Shown here: piece after piece, positions 17,707-26,078 of the stretch
How the letters are laid out: each line of letters starts with the position of its first letter
Numbering within the stretch: the stretch's first letter is position 1
Source of the DNA: Gemmatimonas sp.
Lineage (GTDB): Bacteria; Gemmatimonadota; Gemmatimonadetes; Gemmatimonadales; Gemmatimonadaceae
Direction of reading: 5' to 3'
Length of the DNA: 64,000 nt
Assembly (NCBI RefSeq): GCF_031426495.1
Contig: NZ_JANPLK010000049.1
Location: 1 to 64,000 of the forward strand
Made by a program: the position numbers and the translations under genes
The notes under the pieces: model-generated
What the model was told of the DNA's origin: nothing
The model's database searches: none
Seen by the model: only the letters and a program-made list of their open reading frames with translations

Positions 17707-18686
17707 TACCTCACACCGCTACCGAGCCGACCGACTCCGCACCGGCACTGAGCGAAACCGATCAGTGGCGCGTCCGCCGCTGGACGAGTCATCACGTACA
17801 CTTCGCTTCACCGGCTGCTGACAGTTACGATCGCGTCATCGCGGACTGGGTCGCATCGGTTGTCGCCGAGCTTCGGGAAAGCGCGTTGATCGAGCGCTAC
17901 TTTTTTATCCGGTATCCGGTGGGTGGGCCACATGTGCGCCTGCGTATGGCGCCGCGAACGGAGGACGCCGAGGCCGGCATCGAGCGAGTGCTGTTCTCGC
18001 ACGCATCGCGGTGGAACCGCGCCGTGGCGCCGAAGCACACTCTCGAGGTTCGGCCGGTGCCCTACGAGCCTGAGTTTGACCGCTACGCCGGCCCAGTTGG
18101 GCTGGCCCTTTGTGAGTCGATATTCGAAGCGTCGTCAGACTGGGTTGTTCAGTTCCTGCGCGACACCGCGCCAGAGCAACGGAGCCCGACACGCTTGGGC
18201 CGCAGCTGCCTAGCCATGGTTGTAATTGCTTGGCTCTGCATTCCCGATCTCAGACAGTGCGGAGCGTACCTGCGTCACTACGGTGCGTCGTACGCGCGTG
18301 TGGCAGACGAACTGTACGGCGTAAGCAGTGTGATCGAGCAGGCGCGCACCGTGTCAGGCGCGTTTCGTGCAAACATCGCGGAGACGGCCAGGCGCTTAGA
18401 AGTTGGCCAGAGTGTCTCCGTCTCGCTCGACAATCTGGTGTCTATTCTGTCGCCGCTCCTGCACCGTCTCCGCCTCGCGTCAGATCGCCGCCAGCTGCGC
18501 GCGTCGCCTGACGCACTACCGTTCACGGCCCATGGCGGCATCCAGCATGTGCTGCCAAGTCTCTTGCACATGCACAACAATCGCATGGGCGTCGACATTC
18601 GGCAGGAGGCGCTGCTCGCCATGATGTGCAGCCAGGCCATCGACCCGCGCAGTGCCATGCACGTACCCAGAGACGCGGATACATGA
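17703..18686 (+). CDS. Thiopeptide-type bacteriocin biosynthesis protein, LanB elimination domain
   Basis: Separate glutamate-elimination half of the split class I dehydratase, 327 aa (SpaB C-terminal family). It removes glutamate from glutamylated Ser/Thr to give Dha/Dhb. The family pattern FIRYPVGGPHVRLRM is at residues 68-82 and YEPEFDRYAG at 121-130. The first 25 residues are a low-similarity N-terminal tail. Split dehydratases are known from thiopeptide clusters and from pinensin-type lanthipeptide clusters. The start overlaps the protease stop (ATGA) and its own stop overlaps the exporter start (ATGA at 18683), so translation is probably coupled. Confidence 0.88.
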   Translation: MIPHTATEPTDSAPALSETDQWRVRRWTSHHVHFASPAADSYDRVIADWVASVVAELRESALIERYFFIRYPVGGPHVRLRMAPRTEDAEAGIERVLFSHASRWNRAVAPKHTLEVRPVPYEPEFDRYAGPVGLALCESIFEASSDWVVQFLRDTAPEQRSPTRLGRSCLAMVVIAWLCIPDLRQCGAYLRHYGASYARVADELYGVSSVIEQARTVSGAFRANIAETARRLEVGQSVSVSLDNLVSILSPLLHRLRLASDRRQLRASPDALPFTAHGGIQHVLPSLLHMHNNRMGVDIRQEALLAMMCSQAIDPRSAMHVPRDADT

Positions 18687-20509
18687 GTCTCTCGGAGTCG
18701 TTTGCGTCGCTGCTGCGATTGCTCCAGCTGCTCCGCCGCTACTGGAGCGGTATGGCGCGCAACGTCGCTCTGGGCGTCGCGCTGGCCGCTCTCGGGCTGC
18801 TGCTGCCGCTCATCACGCGCGCTCTCATCGACAACGTCTACCCGAATCGAGACACAAGCCTGCTGTTGATTCTCGCTATCGGGATCGTCGCGGTCGCGAC
18901 CGGAACCGCGTTCGTCACTGCTATACGGTCCTATCTTGCGCAGCGCATCTCCGCAGAGATGACCGGCGCGCTGTCGCTACTGTACTTCAACCATGTACAG
19001 CACCTGCCGCTAGCGTTCTTCGATCGCGGACGGGTTGGCGAGATCACAAGCCGACAGAGCGACATTCGCACGGCGGTTGCGACCCTGACCAAAGTGTTTG
19101 AGACAGTTTTGGTGAGTGGCACCTATCTCATGGCTGTGCCACCGCTGCTTCTGATGGTCAACTGGAAGCTGTCCCTGCTCTCCCTGTTGTCGACGCCGCT
19201 TACGTCGATTGTCTCGGTAGCCGGCGGGCGCCTTCTTCGGAGGCACTGGCAAGCCGGCGCAGAGGCGAGCGCGCAACTCAATGCGACGCAGGTCGATGCG
19301 TTTTCTCAGATTCGGAGCATCAAGCTCGCCGGCGCCGAATCGGCGATGTACCGCAGGATTGCCGACGCCACGCAAGAGGCCACTACGCTACAGCTGCGCG
19401 CGGGGAGGCTCTCCAGTCGCATTTCCTTCGTCAACGCCATTGTCAGAGCTCTAGGCACCGCTCTTTGCACATGGTATGGCTGGACGTTGATTCTGCGCGC
19501 CGAGTTGTCGCTCGGCGACTTCCTCCTCTTCGGCGCCTATCTCGGGTTCATGACGCACCCCGTCGGGGAGTTCGCGTCGCTATTCTCCGATGTTCAGCGC
19601 GCGTCCACGTCGCTACGACGGCTATTCGAGTATCTCGACCTGCTGCCGGAGCTGGACCCCACGCATAGTTTTCGCGAAATCCCACAGTCGATCATACCGC
19701 TCGCCGGCGCGCTCGAGGTGCGCGCGGCGAGTCTGACATATCCGAGTGGGCTGCGCGCCCTGTCGGAGCTGGACGTTGCCTTCCCCTGCGGATCTGCCAC
19801 GGCAGTCGTGGGGCCGAGCGGGGCGGGAAAGTCTTCGCTTATCCGTTTGCTCGCTGGGCTTGATGCACCGGTTGACGGCGAGGTCTTGCTCGGCGGTAGA
19901 AGCCTTCGCGACATCGACCTGCGCTCGCTTCGCTCGCACATGGCAGTGGTGTGGCAGGAAGCGGGAATGGTGCGCGGAACAATCGAAGACAACTTGACGC
20001 TTGGCGCGCGCAATGTTACGCCGGCGCAGTTGGCAGAGGTGATGCGCGTCTGCAGGCTCGAGGATCTTGTCGCCGCGTTGCCGCGCGGCCTACGCGCGGA
20101 TGTGTCGGAAGGCGGCGTGAGTCTCTCCGCCGGCCAACGCCAACGCCTCGCCTTAGCGCGTGCGCTGCTGCGGGGGGCCCGTATCCTGCTACTGGACGAG
20201 GCCACGTCCAACATTGACGTTGTTGTCGAGTCCGAGATCCTGCGCGATATCGTCCGAGGACGCGGCGATCGGACGATAGTGTTCGTTACGCACCGCATTG
20301 TCAGTGCGCAGCTTGCGGACCGGATCTGCGTCATGAACCGCGGCACGGTGCTGAGCGTCGCGTCGCACGAGCAATTGCTGGAGTCGTGTGTGGAGTACCA
20401 GCTGCTCCATGCGGCTGCGCACGAACCCACGGAGCCGCTGGCGCCGAGGAGCGGGCGCCGCCGACCTGATGACGCGGCGGCCAAGTCTTGCTTGCTGACT
20501 GTTCCGTGA
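18683..20509 (+). CDS. lanT: ABC transporter, fused permease and ATPase (LanT-type without peptidase domain)
   Basis: Half-size ABC exporter of 608 aa: six-helix membrane domain (residues about 25-310) followed by the nucleotide-binding domain. Walker A GPSGAGKS is at 377-384, the signature LSAGQRQR at 481-488, and Walker B ILLLDE at 501-506. The stretch before the first membrane helix is too short for a C39 double-glycine peptidase, so it should export but not cleave the peptide. It lies immediately before an HlyD-type adaptor, with which it would form an envelope-spanning export system, probably with an outer-membrane channel encoded elsewhere. ATGA overlap upstream and GTGA overlap downstream indicate coupled translation. 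Confidence 0.92.
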   Translation: MSLSESFASLLRLLQLLRRYWSGMARNVALGVALAALGLLLPLITRALIDNVYPNRDTSLLLILAIGIVAVATGTAFVTAIRSYLAQRISAEMTGALSLLYFNHVQHLPLAFFDRGRVGEITSRQSDIRTAVATLTKVFETVLVSGTYLMAVPPLLLMVNWKLSLLSLLSTPLTSIVSVAGGRLLRRHWQAGAEASAQLNATQVDAFSQIRSIKLAGAESAMYRRIADATQEATTLQLRAGRLSSRISFVNAIVRALGTALCTWYGWTLILRAELSLGDFLLFGAYLGFMTHPVGEFASLFSDVQRASTSLRRLFEYLDLLPELDPTHSFREIPQSIIPLAGALEVRAASLTYPSGLRALSELDVAFPCGSATAVVGPSGAGKSSLIRLLAGLDAPVDGEVLLGGRSLRDIDLRSLRSHMAVVWQEAGMVRGTIEDNLTLGARNVTPAQLAEVMRVCRLEDLVAALPRGLRADVSEGGVSLSAGQRQRLALARALLRGARILLLDEATSNIDVVVESEILRDIVRGRGDRTIVFVTHRIVSAQLADRICVMNRGTVLSVASHEQLLESCVEYQLLHAAAHEPTEPLAPRSGRRRPDDAAAKSCLLTVP

Positions 20510-21702
20510 GAGCGGTGCCCACGCCAGCCGACGCGCGAGCACTCGCAGCTCGAGCGCGCTCAGACTCACCAGCGCCCTCGCTGGAGCTTCCCCCGTTCCT
20601 TTTACCGACGCGCGTTGAACGCAGCAGATGGCGCAACGGCCGGCTCCTCGCACTCGCGATGCTGCTGGTGACGGTTGTCGTAGCAGCAGGCGTTTCCCAA
20701 GCGCGCGTAAAGAGCGCCGTCCATGTCGCGGCGCGGGTACAGCCGCAGCAGCGAACGCTCCTTCGCGCTACCCAAACGGGCCGCGTCGTGGCCGTGCATG
20801 TCGCCACCGGTACCGTCGTGCGCAAAGGCGACTCACTCCTGCTGCTTGGCTCGGATGACTCACGCGCAGCAGAGCTGCAGCTCGATCGCGAGATTGGAGA
20901 GAGACAGAGCGCGATCGCCTTGGCGGAGGGGAACGCACGCAACAGTCAGGAGCAGCGTCACTTGCGAGTGGAGCAGGCACGTGCGCGGCTGCTGAGTGTG
21001 CTCGCTACTGTTCGGGAGAAAGGCGTGATCTTCGGGCGCATCACCGAGAATGACACGACGCTCGGCGGCTATAGCCCCGGCGACCACGTCGAGATGGACC
21101 GTGCGTTCGCCGACGAACGGCTGGCGCGGCTGGAGCTGGCAAGCGCGTTGGCGAGTCTCGCAGACAGCGTCTCGCTGCAGCGAACGGTCGAGAACTCGCG
21201 AATGGCGCTGGCGCATGCTCGTGTAGCGAGGGCTCGTGCCGGCGTGGCGGCTGCGGAGCTCTTGCTCCGAGCGCCGCATGCCGGACGTATCGCAACCGTT
21301 CATCCGGCGGAGCTTTTGGGCACGATGGTCCGACCCGGCGACGCACTACTCGAGTTGCATTCAGGATCACTGTGGCGCGGTGAGGCGCAGATTCCTGAAT
21401 CGGAGATCGCACGCATTCACGTTGGTGACAGCGTTCGGGCGGAAGCTGCCGTCGGCGGGAGCACCGACCGGAGGGAGTATCATGGTAAAATTGCGTTCGT
21501 ATCAGACTTCCCGACCGCACCTTCCGATAGCCGAGCGACGGTGACACCCATGTATCGCGTCGAGTTTCTCGTCGGCGAAGCGTCGGACACCGCGGGAGGT
21601 AGTCGGCTTCGAGTTGGTAGCACGTTGAAGGCCGCCATTTTGGTGGGCAAGTCCAGTGTGCTGCAGCGAATGATGAAAGTTATGGGATGGGGCCCTCGAT
21701 GA
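20506..21702 (+). CDS. HlyD-family periplasmic adaptor of the lanthipeptide exporter
   Basis: Membrane-fusion protein of 398 aa. GTG 20506 overlaps the exporter stop (GTGA), which decides the start. A single membrane anchor (LLALAMLLVTVVVAAGV) lies near residues 48-64. It is followed by the lipoyl-like half (TGRVVAVHVATGTVVRKGDSLLLL), a long coiled-coil hairpin with heptad-like Ala/Leu/Arg stretches, the second lipoyl half (LLRAPHAGRIATVHP) and a beta barrel. The protein would link the inner-membrane exporter to an outer-membrane channel. This is the last gene of the cluster; what follows is degraded sequence. Confidence 0.88.
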   Translation: MRAVPTPADARALAARARSDSPAPSLELPPFLLPTRVERSRWRNGRLLALAMLLVTVVVAAGVSQARVKSAVHVAARVQPQQRTLLRATQTGRVVAVHVATGTVVRKGDSLLLLGSDDSRAAELQLDREIGERQSAIALAEGNARNSQEQRHLRVEQARARLLSVLATVREKGVIFGRITENDTTLGGYSPGDHVEMDRAFADERLARLELASALASLADSVSLQRTVENSRMALAHARVARARAGVAAAELLLRAPHAGRIATVHPAELLGTMVRPGDALLELHSGSLWRGEAQIPESEIARIHVGDSVRAEAAVGGSTDRREYHGKIAFVSDFPTAPSDSRATVTPMYRVEFLVGEASDTAGGSRLRVGSTLKAAILVGKSSVLQRMMKVMGWGPR

Positions 21703-21846
21703 GCAACGCTACGGCGTAGAGCGCGAGTGCTCCGAAGTTGACAATGCGAACGCCTCGATCCGCGGGACGAGGGGCTGGTCACGCTTAAGCGCAGTCATGC
21801 AACGGCTCCGGGACACACCGCACGGATCGCCAGCAACGCGCAATCG

Positions 21847-22300
21847 TCATCGCGGAACCCCTACGTCACACGTTCGGCTACATTGTGCTGTGCGATGCCT
21901 CCGTCGAGAATGCCGAAGTTGGTCGCCGGTCACCGTTGTACCCCACTCCGACCCATGTAGCACCCGCGCCGGGGCCAGGCCGTCGTCGAGCGCCGCCGCA
22001 ACGGCCGCGCGGCCGCTGAGGGCCCCGATCACGTTGCCGGTACCCGAGTATCCTCCGAGGGCCGAGACGCCCTCACGGACCTGCTCCAGGACCGGCAGAC
22101 CGCTCTCCGTATAGCCCGCACACGCCGCCCAGCGGTGAGTGACCGGCGCCGTCACGCCAAGATGGCTGCGCACAAAGCGTTCGAGCAGCTCCTGCACCGT
22201 CGGCGTGGGTGACGCGTCGAGACTCCACTCGCCGGCGTCAGGTTGATCGCGAAAGCCGCCAATTGTGAGCGACCCGTTGGGAACTGCTGCCAGTTCCGGT
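21847..22300 (-). pseudogene. Fragment of an FAD-dependent oxidoreductase, frameshifted
   Basis: The frame from about 22197 down encodes QELLERFVRSHLGV, then THRWAACAGYTESGLPVLEQ and GGYSGTGNVIGALSGRA. This matches the C-terminus of the intact oxidoreductase at 48262-49455 almost residue for residue. Similarity at the DNA level extends to about 22300. Near 22280 one base is missing compared with the intact copy (the codons for QQLPDGS), which throws the upstream part out of frame. Everything N-terminal, including the FAD-binding loop, is gone. It is a decayed partial paralogue and marks the right edge of the lanthipeptide region. Confidence 0.8.
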
Positions 22301-22626
22301 GCCAGACTTCCCCTCCTGCCATAGTTTCACGCGCCACCTCCTCGTGGACTGATACGTGGAGAGCACCATCCGAGTGCTTCTGAACAGTCCGCCGTGCCAT
22401 TTCCGCGTGCCATTGGGGGGGGCACGCAACGCCACATCGGCCTGCAGGATGCAGGTTATATCGTCGAGCAACGTGAGGGTGGCGAGTGTCACGAATCCCG
22501 TGAAGACGCGCACGAAGCCGAAGCCGCCAGTTCGATTCACGCGTGGACGTCGCAGTCGCAAGGATACACTCGCTCAGGCCTACCCTCCCCTCGGCCGCGC
22601 AAGGACACCGGGGCGTGGGTGTGGAG
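22301..22626. other. Degraded region without a recognisable gene
   Basis: Open frames exist on both strands but none resembles a known family. A minus-strand frame has one hydrophobic stretch (VTLATLTLLDDI), which might be a worn membrane segment. It lies between the oxidoreductase fragment and a small lipoprotein-like frame. Confidence 0.35.
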
Positions 22627-22899
22627 CTACACCGATCCGGTGCGCAAGGAGGTCGGATCGCACGATGCGCACGCTGTCTCCACCGTCGAGAACGGCCGCG
22701 CGCCCTGTACGTTCAGCGGCGACACGAGCTTTGCGCCTGGCTGGTACGCCTGATCCTCGCGGCCCAGGTCGATGAGAACCGGATCGTGGTCCGCGAGAGG
22801 CGGAGGCGGGTCGGCGGCCGGGGCCGCCGGTCTGCAGCCAACGAGCATCGCGGCGACGAGCAGGATAGTACACAGGGGAATGCTCTTGCGCCGTTCGAT
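22627..22899 (-). CDS. Putative small lipoprotein with non-standard start
   Basis: A minus-strand frame follows the TetR stop codon in the same phase and encodes a clear lipoprotein signal (RRK, then IPLCTILLVAAMLVGC) and a mature part of about 70 residues ending PTSLRTGSV. No ATG, GTG or TTG lies before the signal sequence; an ATC at 22899 or a CTG slightly downstream would have to be used, or the frame is the remains of a gene that lost its start. The mature part has three Cys residues counting the lipidated one. I do not recognise it. Confidence 0.35.
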   Translation of the reverse strand: MERRKSIPLCTILLVAAMLVGCRPAAPAADPPPPLADHDPVLIDLGREDQAYQPGAKLVSPLNVQGARPFSTVETACASCDPTSLRTGSV

Positions 22900-22917
22900 G
22901 GGCGGTGGTCGCTGTCG

Positions 22918-23490
22918 TCAGCGACGGCGACGAGGGGTTGGGGCGGACGGTGCGGTCGTATGCTGCGCGAGCGACCGTCGAATGTCGCTGATCAGCTGGG
23001 CGGCATCGGCAGGCGTCATCATGGCACTCACGTGTTGCGCGCCGACAAACGCCAGGTACTCGAGCTGCGCTGACTCGCGTGCGCTTTTCGCGTTGACGGC
23101 AGCGTGCAGTTCCGTGAGATACGCCATCCGGCGTGCATCGACGCGCGCGACGACGGCCCGCGCGCGAGCATCACGCAAGGCCCAGGAGCGCACAGCAAGG
23201 TCCAACCGATGATCGAGGCGTTCCACTGCGTCGTCGAGCCGTGCGGCGCGCTGACCGAGATCGTCCGCCGCCCCCGCGAAAGCAATCGGTGCCTCGGTGA
23301 GCGTCTCCTCCCACCGCGCGAGCAACCGTGTGAGGAATGCGTCGAGATCGCGGAAGTGGTGGTAGAACGATCCCTTGGTACGTTCGAGCGCCGTGCACAT
23401 GCGATCGACGGTGAGGGCCGACATGCCTTCGTCACGCAGGAGGGCGAGGCCGGCGTCACACCAGTCACCAGGAGCGAGTCGCGTATTCAC
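22918..23490 (-). CDS. TetR/AcrR family transcriptional regulator
   Basis: Regulator of about 190 aa from GTG 23490, which overlaps the stop of the upstream DUF3995 gene (GTGA); the reading from 23550 is not needed. The N-terminal helix-turn-helix is LTVDRMCTALERTKGSFYHHF, with the family's GSFYHHF end of the recognition helix and FRDLDAFLTRLL after it. The C-terminal all-helical ligand domain is less conserved and ends in an Arg-rich tail. It is the last gene of a three-gene operon (PPOX-like, DUF3995, TetR) and probably represses that operon at the palindromes near 24473-24496. Confidence 0.88.
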   Translation of the reverse strand: MNTRLAPGDWCDAGLALLRDEGMSALTVDRMCTALERTKGSFYHHFRDLDAFLTRLLARWEETLTEAPIAFAGAADDLGQRAARLDDAVERLDHRLDLAVRSWALRDARARAVVARVDARRMAYLTELHAAVNAKSARESAQLEYLAFVGAQHVSAMMTPADAAQLISDIRRSLAQHTTAPSAPTPRRRR

Positions 23491-23936
23491 TGGCGTACCG
23501 CCAGCGCCGTGCACACGGCCAGCGCGAGACAGAGCGGCGAGTAAAACCACACGTTCAGCCGCGCGAAGGGGCCACCTGCCGTTTCAGGACGCATGCGCAC
23601 ATCGACAAATCCTTGAAGCCCGCGTAGCAGCAGCACAGCCGCGCCGAGCAGCGCCGCAGGTCGTAGCCACCGGCGCGGCACCGGCAGCGGCAGCAGACCG
23701 GCTCCACCGAGCACCGTGAGGGCCGCAGCCAGCAAAATAGCCGCTACCATCCACGTCGCCGTCGATCCCGGTGAATGTCGTCCCGGCGCGCCCCCTACCA
23801 CGGTGCGATGCAGTGAGTTGGCGTCGGTGCCCGGCCACATGCCCCCCAGAGCCCAATACGCATGCACCCCGGCGAGGACGATGAACATGACGGCTGCGAC
23901 GATCGTTGGGATCGACGCCGACAATGGAGCGCTCAT
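23487..23936 (-). CDS. DUF3995 membrane protein
   Basis: Integral membrane protein of 149 aa with four predicted helices. The DUF3995 pattern is visible as VHAYWALGGMWPGTD early in the protein and a late RLNVWFYSPLCLALA helix. No function is established for this family. ATG 23936 overlaps the end of the upstream PPOX-like gene by 4 nt, and the stop overlaps the TetR start by 4 nt, so the three genes are translated as a coupled unit. Confidence 0.85.
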   Translation of the reverse strand: MSAPLSASIPTIVAAVMFIVLAGVHAYWALGGMWPGTDANSLHRTVVGGAPGRHSPGSTATWMVAAILLAAALTVLGGAGLLPLPVPRRWLRPAALLGAAVLLLRGLQGFVDVRMRPETAGGPFARLNVWFYSPLCLALAVCTALAVRQ

Positions 23937-24475
23937 GCGTCGACCCAGACGCCATCGCGGTGCGTGAAGCAGGCGCTTCGCAAGCCGAATGGCTCCGGCG
24001 TGATTCCACGCGACGCGTCCCACACTTCGAGACGGTCTGGTACGAAGTGCAGCACCACGAAATCAGCCGAGGTCGGTCCCTCCGGCCAAAAGGCGTACCA
24101 GGTCGGCATGAAGCGGTGCTGTCGCACGGCCATTGACTCCACCACGTCCATGCGGCCGGCGAGTACCACGCAGGCGGCTGTGCTGTCGTCCTGATACACG
24201 ACCGTCGCACGCGCATCGGTACGCAGTACCGCGACCTTGCGCGAGGAGGCGCTGGTGCCGAACCAGACACTGAGATCTGGTTCGGGCGGAAACGGCTGGA
24301 GCACCCGCGCCGACACGCCGTCGTGGCCGACCGTGGTGACGAGACAGAACTTCCTTCGGCGCATCGTGGCCCTCGCGATGCTGAGGGCAGCGTCCGGCCC
24401 GGCCCGATGTCGGCGCTGCGCCCACGCCCGGTACAGACCCGTCAACGGTCGCCAGAGCAAGTGGAGAGGTGGCAT
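23933..24475 (-). CDS. Pyridoxamine 5'-phosphate oxidase-like flavin protein
   Basis: Protein of 180 aa with the split-barrel FMN-binding fold: CLVTTVGHDGVSARVLQPF, VWFGTSASSRKVAVLRTDARATVVYQD and VVLAGRMDVVES correspond to the core strands of the general PPOX-like family. The C-terminal FVPDRLEVWD segment fits the same family. It probably binds FMN or F420 and reduces or senses a small molecule; the substrate is unknown. The ATG at 24475 lies inside the promoter palindromes and has no ribosome site, so the message may be leaderless, or a start further in is used. Confidence 0.78.
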   Translation of the reverse strand: MPPLHLLWRPLTGLYRAWAQRRHRAGPDAALSIARATMRRRKFCLVTTVGHDGVSARVLQPFPPEPDLSVWFGTSASSRKVAVLRTDARATVVYQDDSTAACVVLAGRMDVVESMAVRQHRFMPTWYAFWPEGPTSADFVVLHFVPDRLEVWDASRGITPEPFGLRSACFTHRDGVWVDA

Positions 24476-24496
24476 ACGGTACCATACCGTATGGTA
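24473..24496. promoter_or_regulatory. Two overlapping palindromes, probable TetR operator
   Basis: CATACGGTA-CCA-TACCGTATG (24473-24493, nine-base arms) overlaps TACCATAC-C-GTATGGTA (24480-24496, eight-base arms). Both are perfect. They cover the start codon of the PPOX-like gene and the bases just upstream, where a TATGGT box lies 5 nt before the ATG on the coding strand. The obvious ligand is the TetR protein encoded by the last gene of the operon. Confidence 0.6.
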
Positions 24497-24517
24497 TGCT
24501 ATGGCGCAACAGGAATA

Positions 24518-24631
24518 AGTGTGCAGACGAACTTTGACGACACCCGCCAGCCTGGCCGCTTCCTCCTCACGGGGTCGTAACAGCTCCTGCTCAGGACCCC
24601 CGTGGCTCAGTCACTGGCCGGACGCAGCTGA
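24518..24631 (+). pseudogene. Remnant of an AAA ATPase (DUF4143-type)
   Basis: The plus strand encodes QTNFDDTRQPGRFLLTGS, a stop, then in the same frame QLLLRTPVAQSLAGRS and another stop. The pattern RPGRFLLTGSxxLLLxxxVxxSLAGR is the sensor region of the AAA_14/DUF4143 ATPases often found in accessory regions. Only about 40 residues survive, with two stop codons. Confidence 0.5.
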
Positions 24632-24763
24632 CGTTGTGGCGAATACCGCCCAAATGGCGCTTGTAAAGCTTCCCGAGAGGCGCGCGGGAAGGTGTGAGTT
24701 TCAAGGACTCTGACCCCATGAAACGCCCATCGTTGTCGCCACATCAACCATGCATGCTGCCGC

Positions 24764-25150
24764 TCAGCGCTCCGCAGTGACCACGCTCATGATCCACGCC
24801 TGGTAGTGACTCAGCCGCACGTTGCAGGACACCTGCCCGTACCGACCCGGCGTCCTCACGGTGCTCTGCGCATCGACCCAGGACGTCAACCCGGCCAGCA
24901 CCCACGGGTCTCCGGCCTGCATGAGCATCGGACCGCCGCTGTCGCCGCTACCGGCCGCGCCTTCGAGTGGCAGTGCCTTGGCCGGCTCGTCGAACACGTA
25001 GCAAATCCAACGCCCATAGGCGCTGGTGATCGTGTTGTACGCGCGGCGCATCGTGGTGCGGTGTGAGGCTGAACTCATAGCCCGTCACGCCGTTCCCGAT
25101 TGCTCCCTTGCCGATGATCTGGACCACTCCCCGCGCTGGTACGCTTTCGC
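24764..25150 (-). pseudogene. C-terminal remnant of a trypsin-like serine protease
   Basis: A 104-residue frame ending at 24764 holds the substrate-pocket and nucleophile region SGDSGGPMLM and the C-terminal helix (HYQAWIMSVV) of a trypsin/S1 protease. The catalytic His and Asp regions are absent. Just upstream, in another frame, GKGAIGNGVTGYEFS continues the same alignment, so a frameshift lies near 25075. The start of the gene has been lost. Confidence 0.65.
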
Positions 25151-25294
25151 GCCGATGAGGTCGAGGACTTTGGGTTGGCACCATGGGGACGTCACGAAGT
25201 AGAGTTCTGGTACTCCGCGTGGCAGCCGGTCAGCGCCGGCGTGCTCTTGCCACGACAGCGCGATGTGCGACGGGTTGGGCGCCCCTGCAAGCGC

Positions 25295-25981
25295 ATGACG
25301 GTGCTGGGCATGCAGGTCAACGCGCCCGCGCCGAGCGATTCCTTCGCCATCAGCGACAGTCTCATGGCCGCGTACCTCGTCACGGAGCGACGGCCCATGT
25401 GGCAGTACGCTGTCGAGAAGACCGGACGCGTGGTTCGCGATCGCTTCGCGGTGACGCCACCGATGACTGGCAGTCCCGGCGCCGTGCGCCTTGGCGGTAT
25501 GTGGGTCGTGCTCGAGACGGCACAACACGAGGGGGCGATGACGCTGATTGCCGAATGGCTCGGGCGTGTCACGCCTGGTGTTCCAATCGGCGCGGGTATC
25601 GCCACGATGCCGTCGGTGGCGAACGGTGGGGCGCGATGGTTCGCTGACGCACGACGACCGCTGTTCATTGCTCCTGGCGCCGCGCCGTTCGTACAGCGCA
25701 TCACGGGGCGGTCGAACAGCGGCACCGTAATCTCCACTGCGCGTTGGGTGCGCATTGGCTCCGACTCGCTCTGGGTTGAGCCATTCGACGCGCCAGATAT
25801 CTCGGGGGCGTTGGCGATCTACTCGCCGACGCTGCAATGGCTCTATCTCCCGATGGCCGGTGCACACGCCGTTCGCGACGAACAGGCAGCGCTCACCGCG
25901 CGACTGGCGGCGCGCGGGCTGCCAGTGGAGTGGATCGGGTCGGTGCGTGCGCTGGTCACGGCGGTGCCTCCCGCGAAGTAG
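25295..25981 (+). CDS. Hypothetical protein, beta-lactamase-fold-like, possibly truncated
   Basis: About 228 aa. The sequence MWVVLETAQHEGAMTLIAEWL, LFIAPGAAPFVQRI and LAIYSPTLQWLYLP is well-formed protein rather than noise, and its alternation of strands and Gly-rich turns recalls the second half of metallo-hydrolase folds. The HxHxD metal motif of that superfamily is not present, so either the N-terminal half is lost or the protein is something else. The frame is open from 25175, but that first part (Arg-rich, with no start site) looks like junction sequence. Neighbouring genes on both sides are pseudogenes or small operons. Confidence 0.45.
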   Translation: MTVLGMQVNAPAPSDSFAISDSLMAAYLVTERRPMWQYAVEKTGRVVRDRFAVTPPMTGSPGAVRLGGMWVVLETAQHEGAMTLIAEWLGRVTPGVPIGAGIATMPSVANGGARWFADARRPLFIAPGAAPFVQRITGRSNSGTVISTARWVRIGSDSLWVEPFDAPDISGALAIYSPTLQWLYLPMAGAHAVRDEQAALTARLAARGLPVEWIGSVRALVTAVPPAK

Positions 25982-26078
25982 GCACCACGTGGGAAAGCCC
26001 GCCACGACTCCTACTGAATGGCGTCACTGGGACTGAGCGGCGCACCACTCGTCCCCGTCGATCGAGCGGAGTGCACCA

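Noticed and set aside
25085..26005. 306-codon minus-strand frame across the hydrolase-fold gene
   Set aside because: Arg/His-rich antisense shadow; the plus-strand frame shows normal protein sequence.
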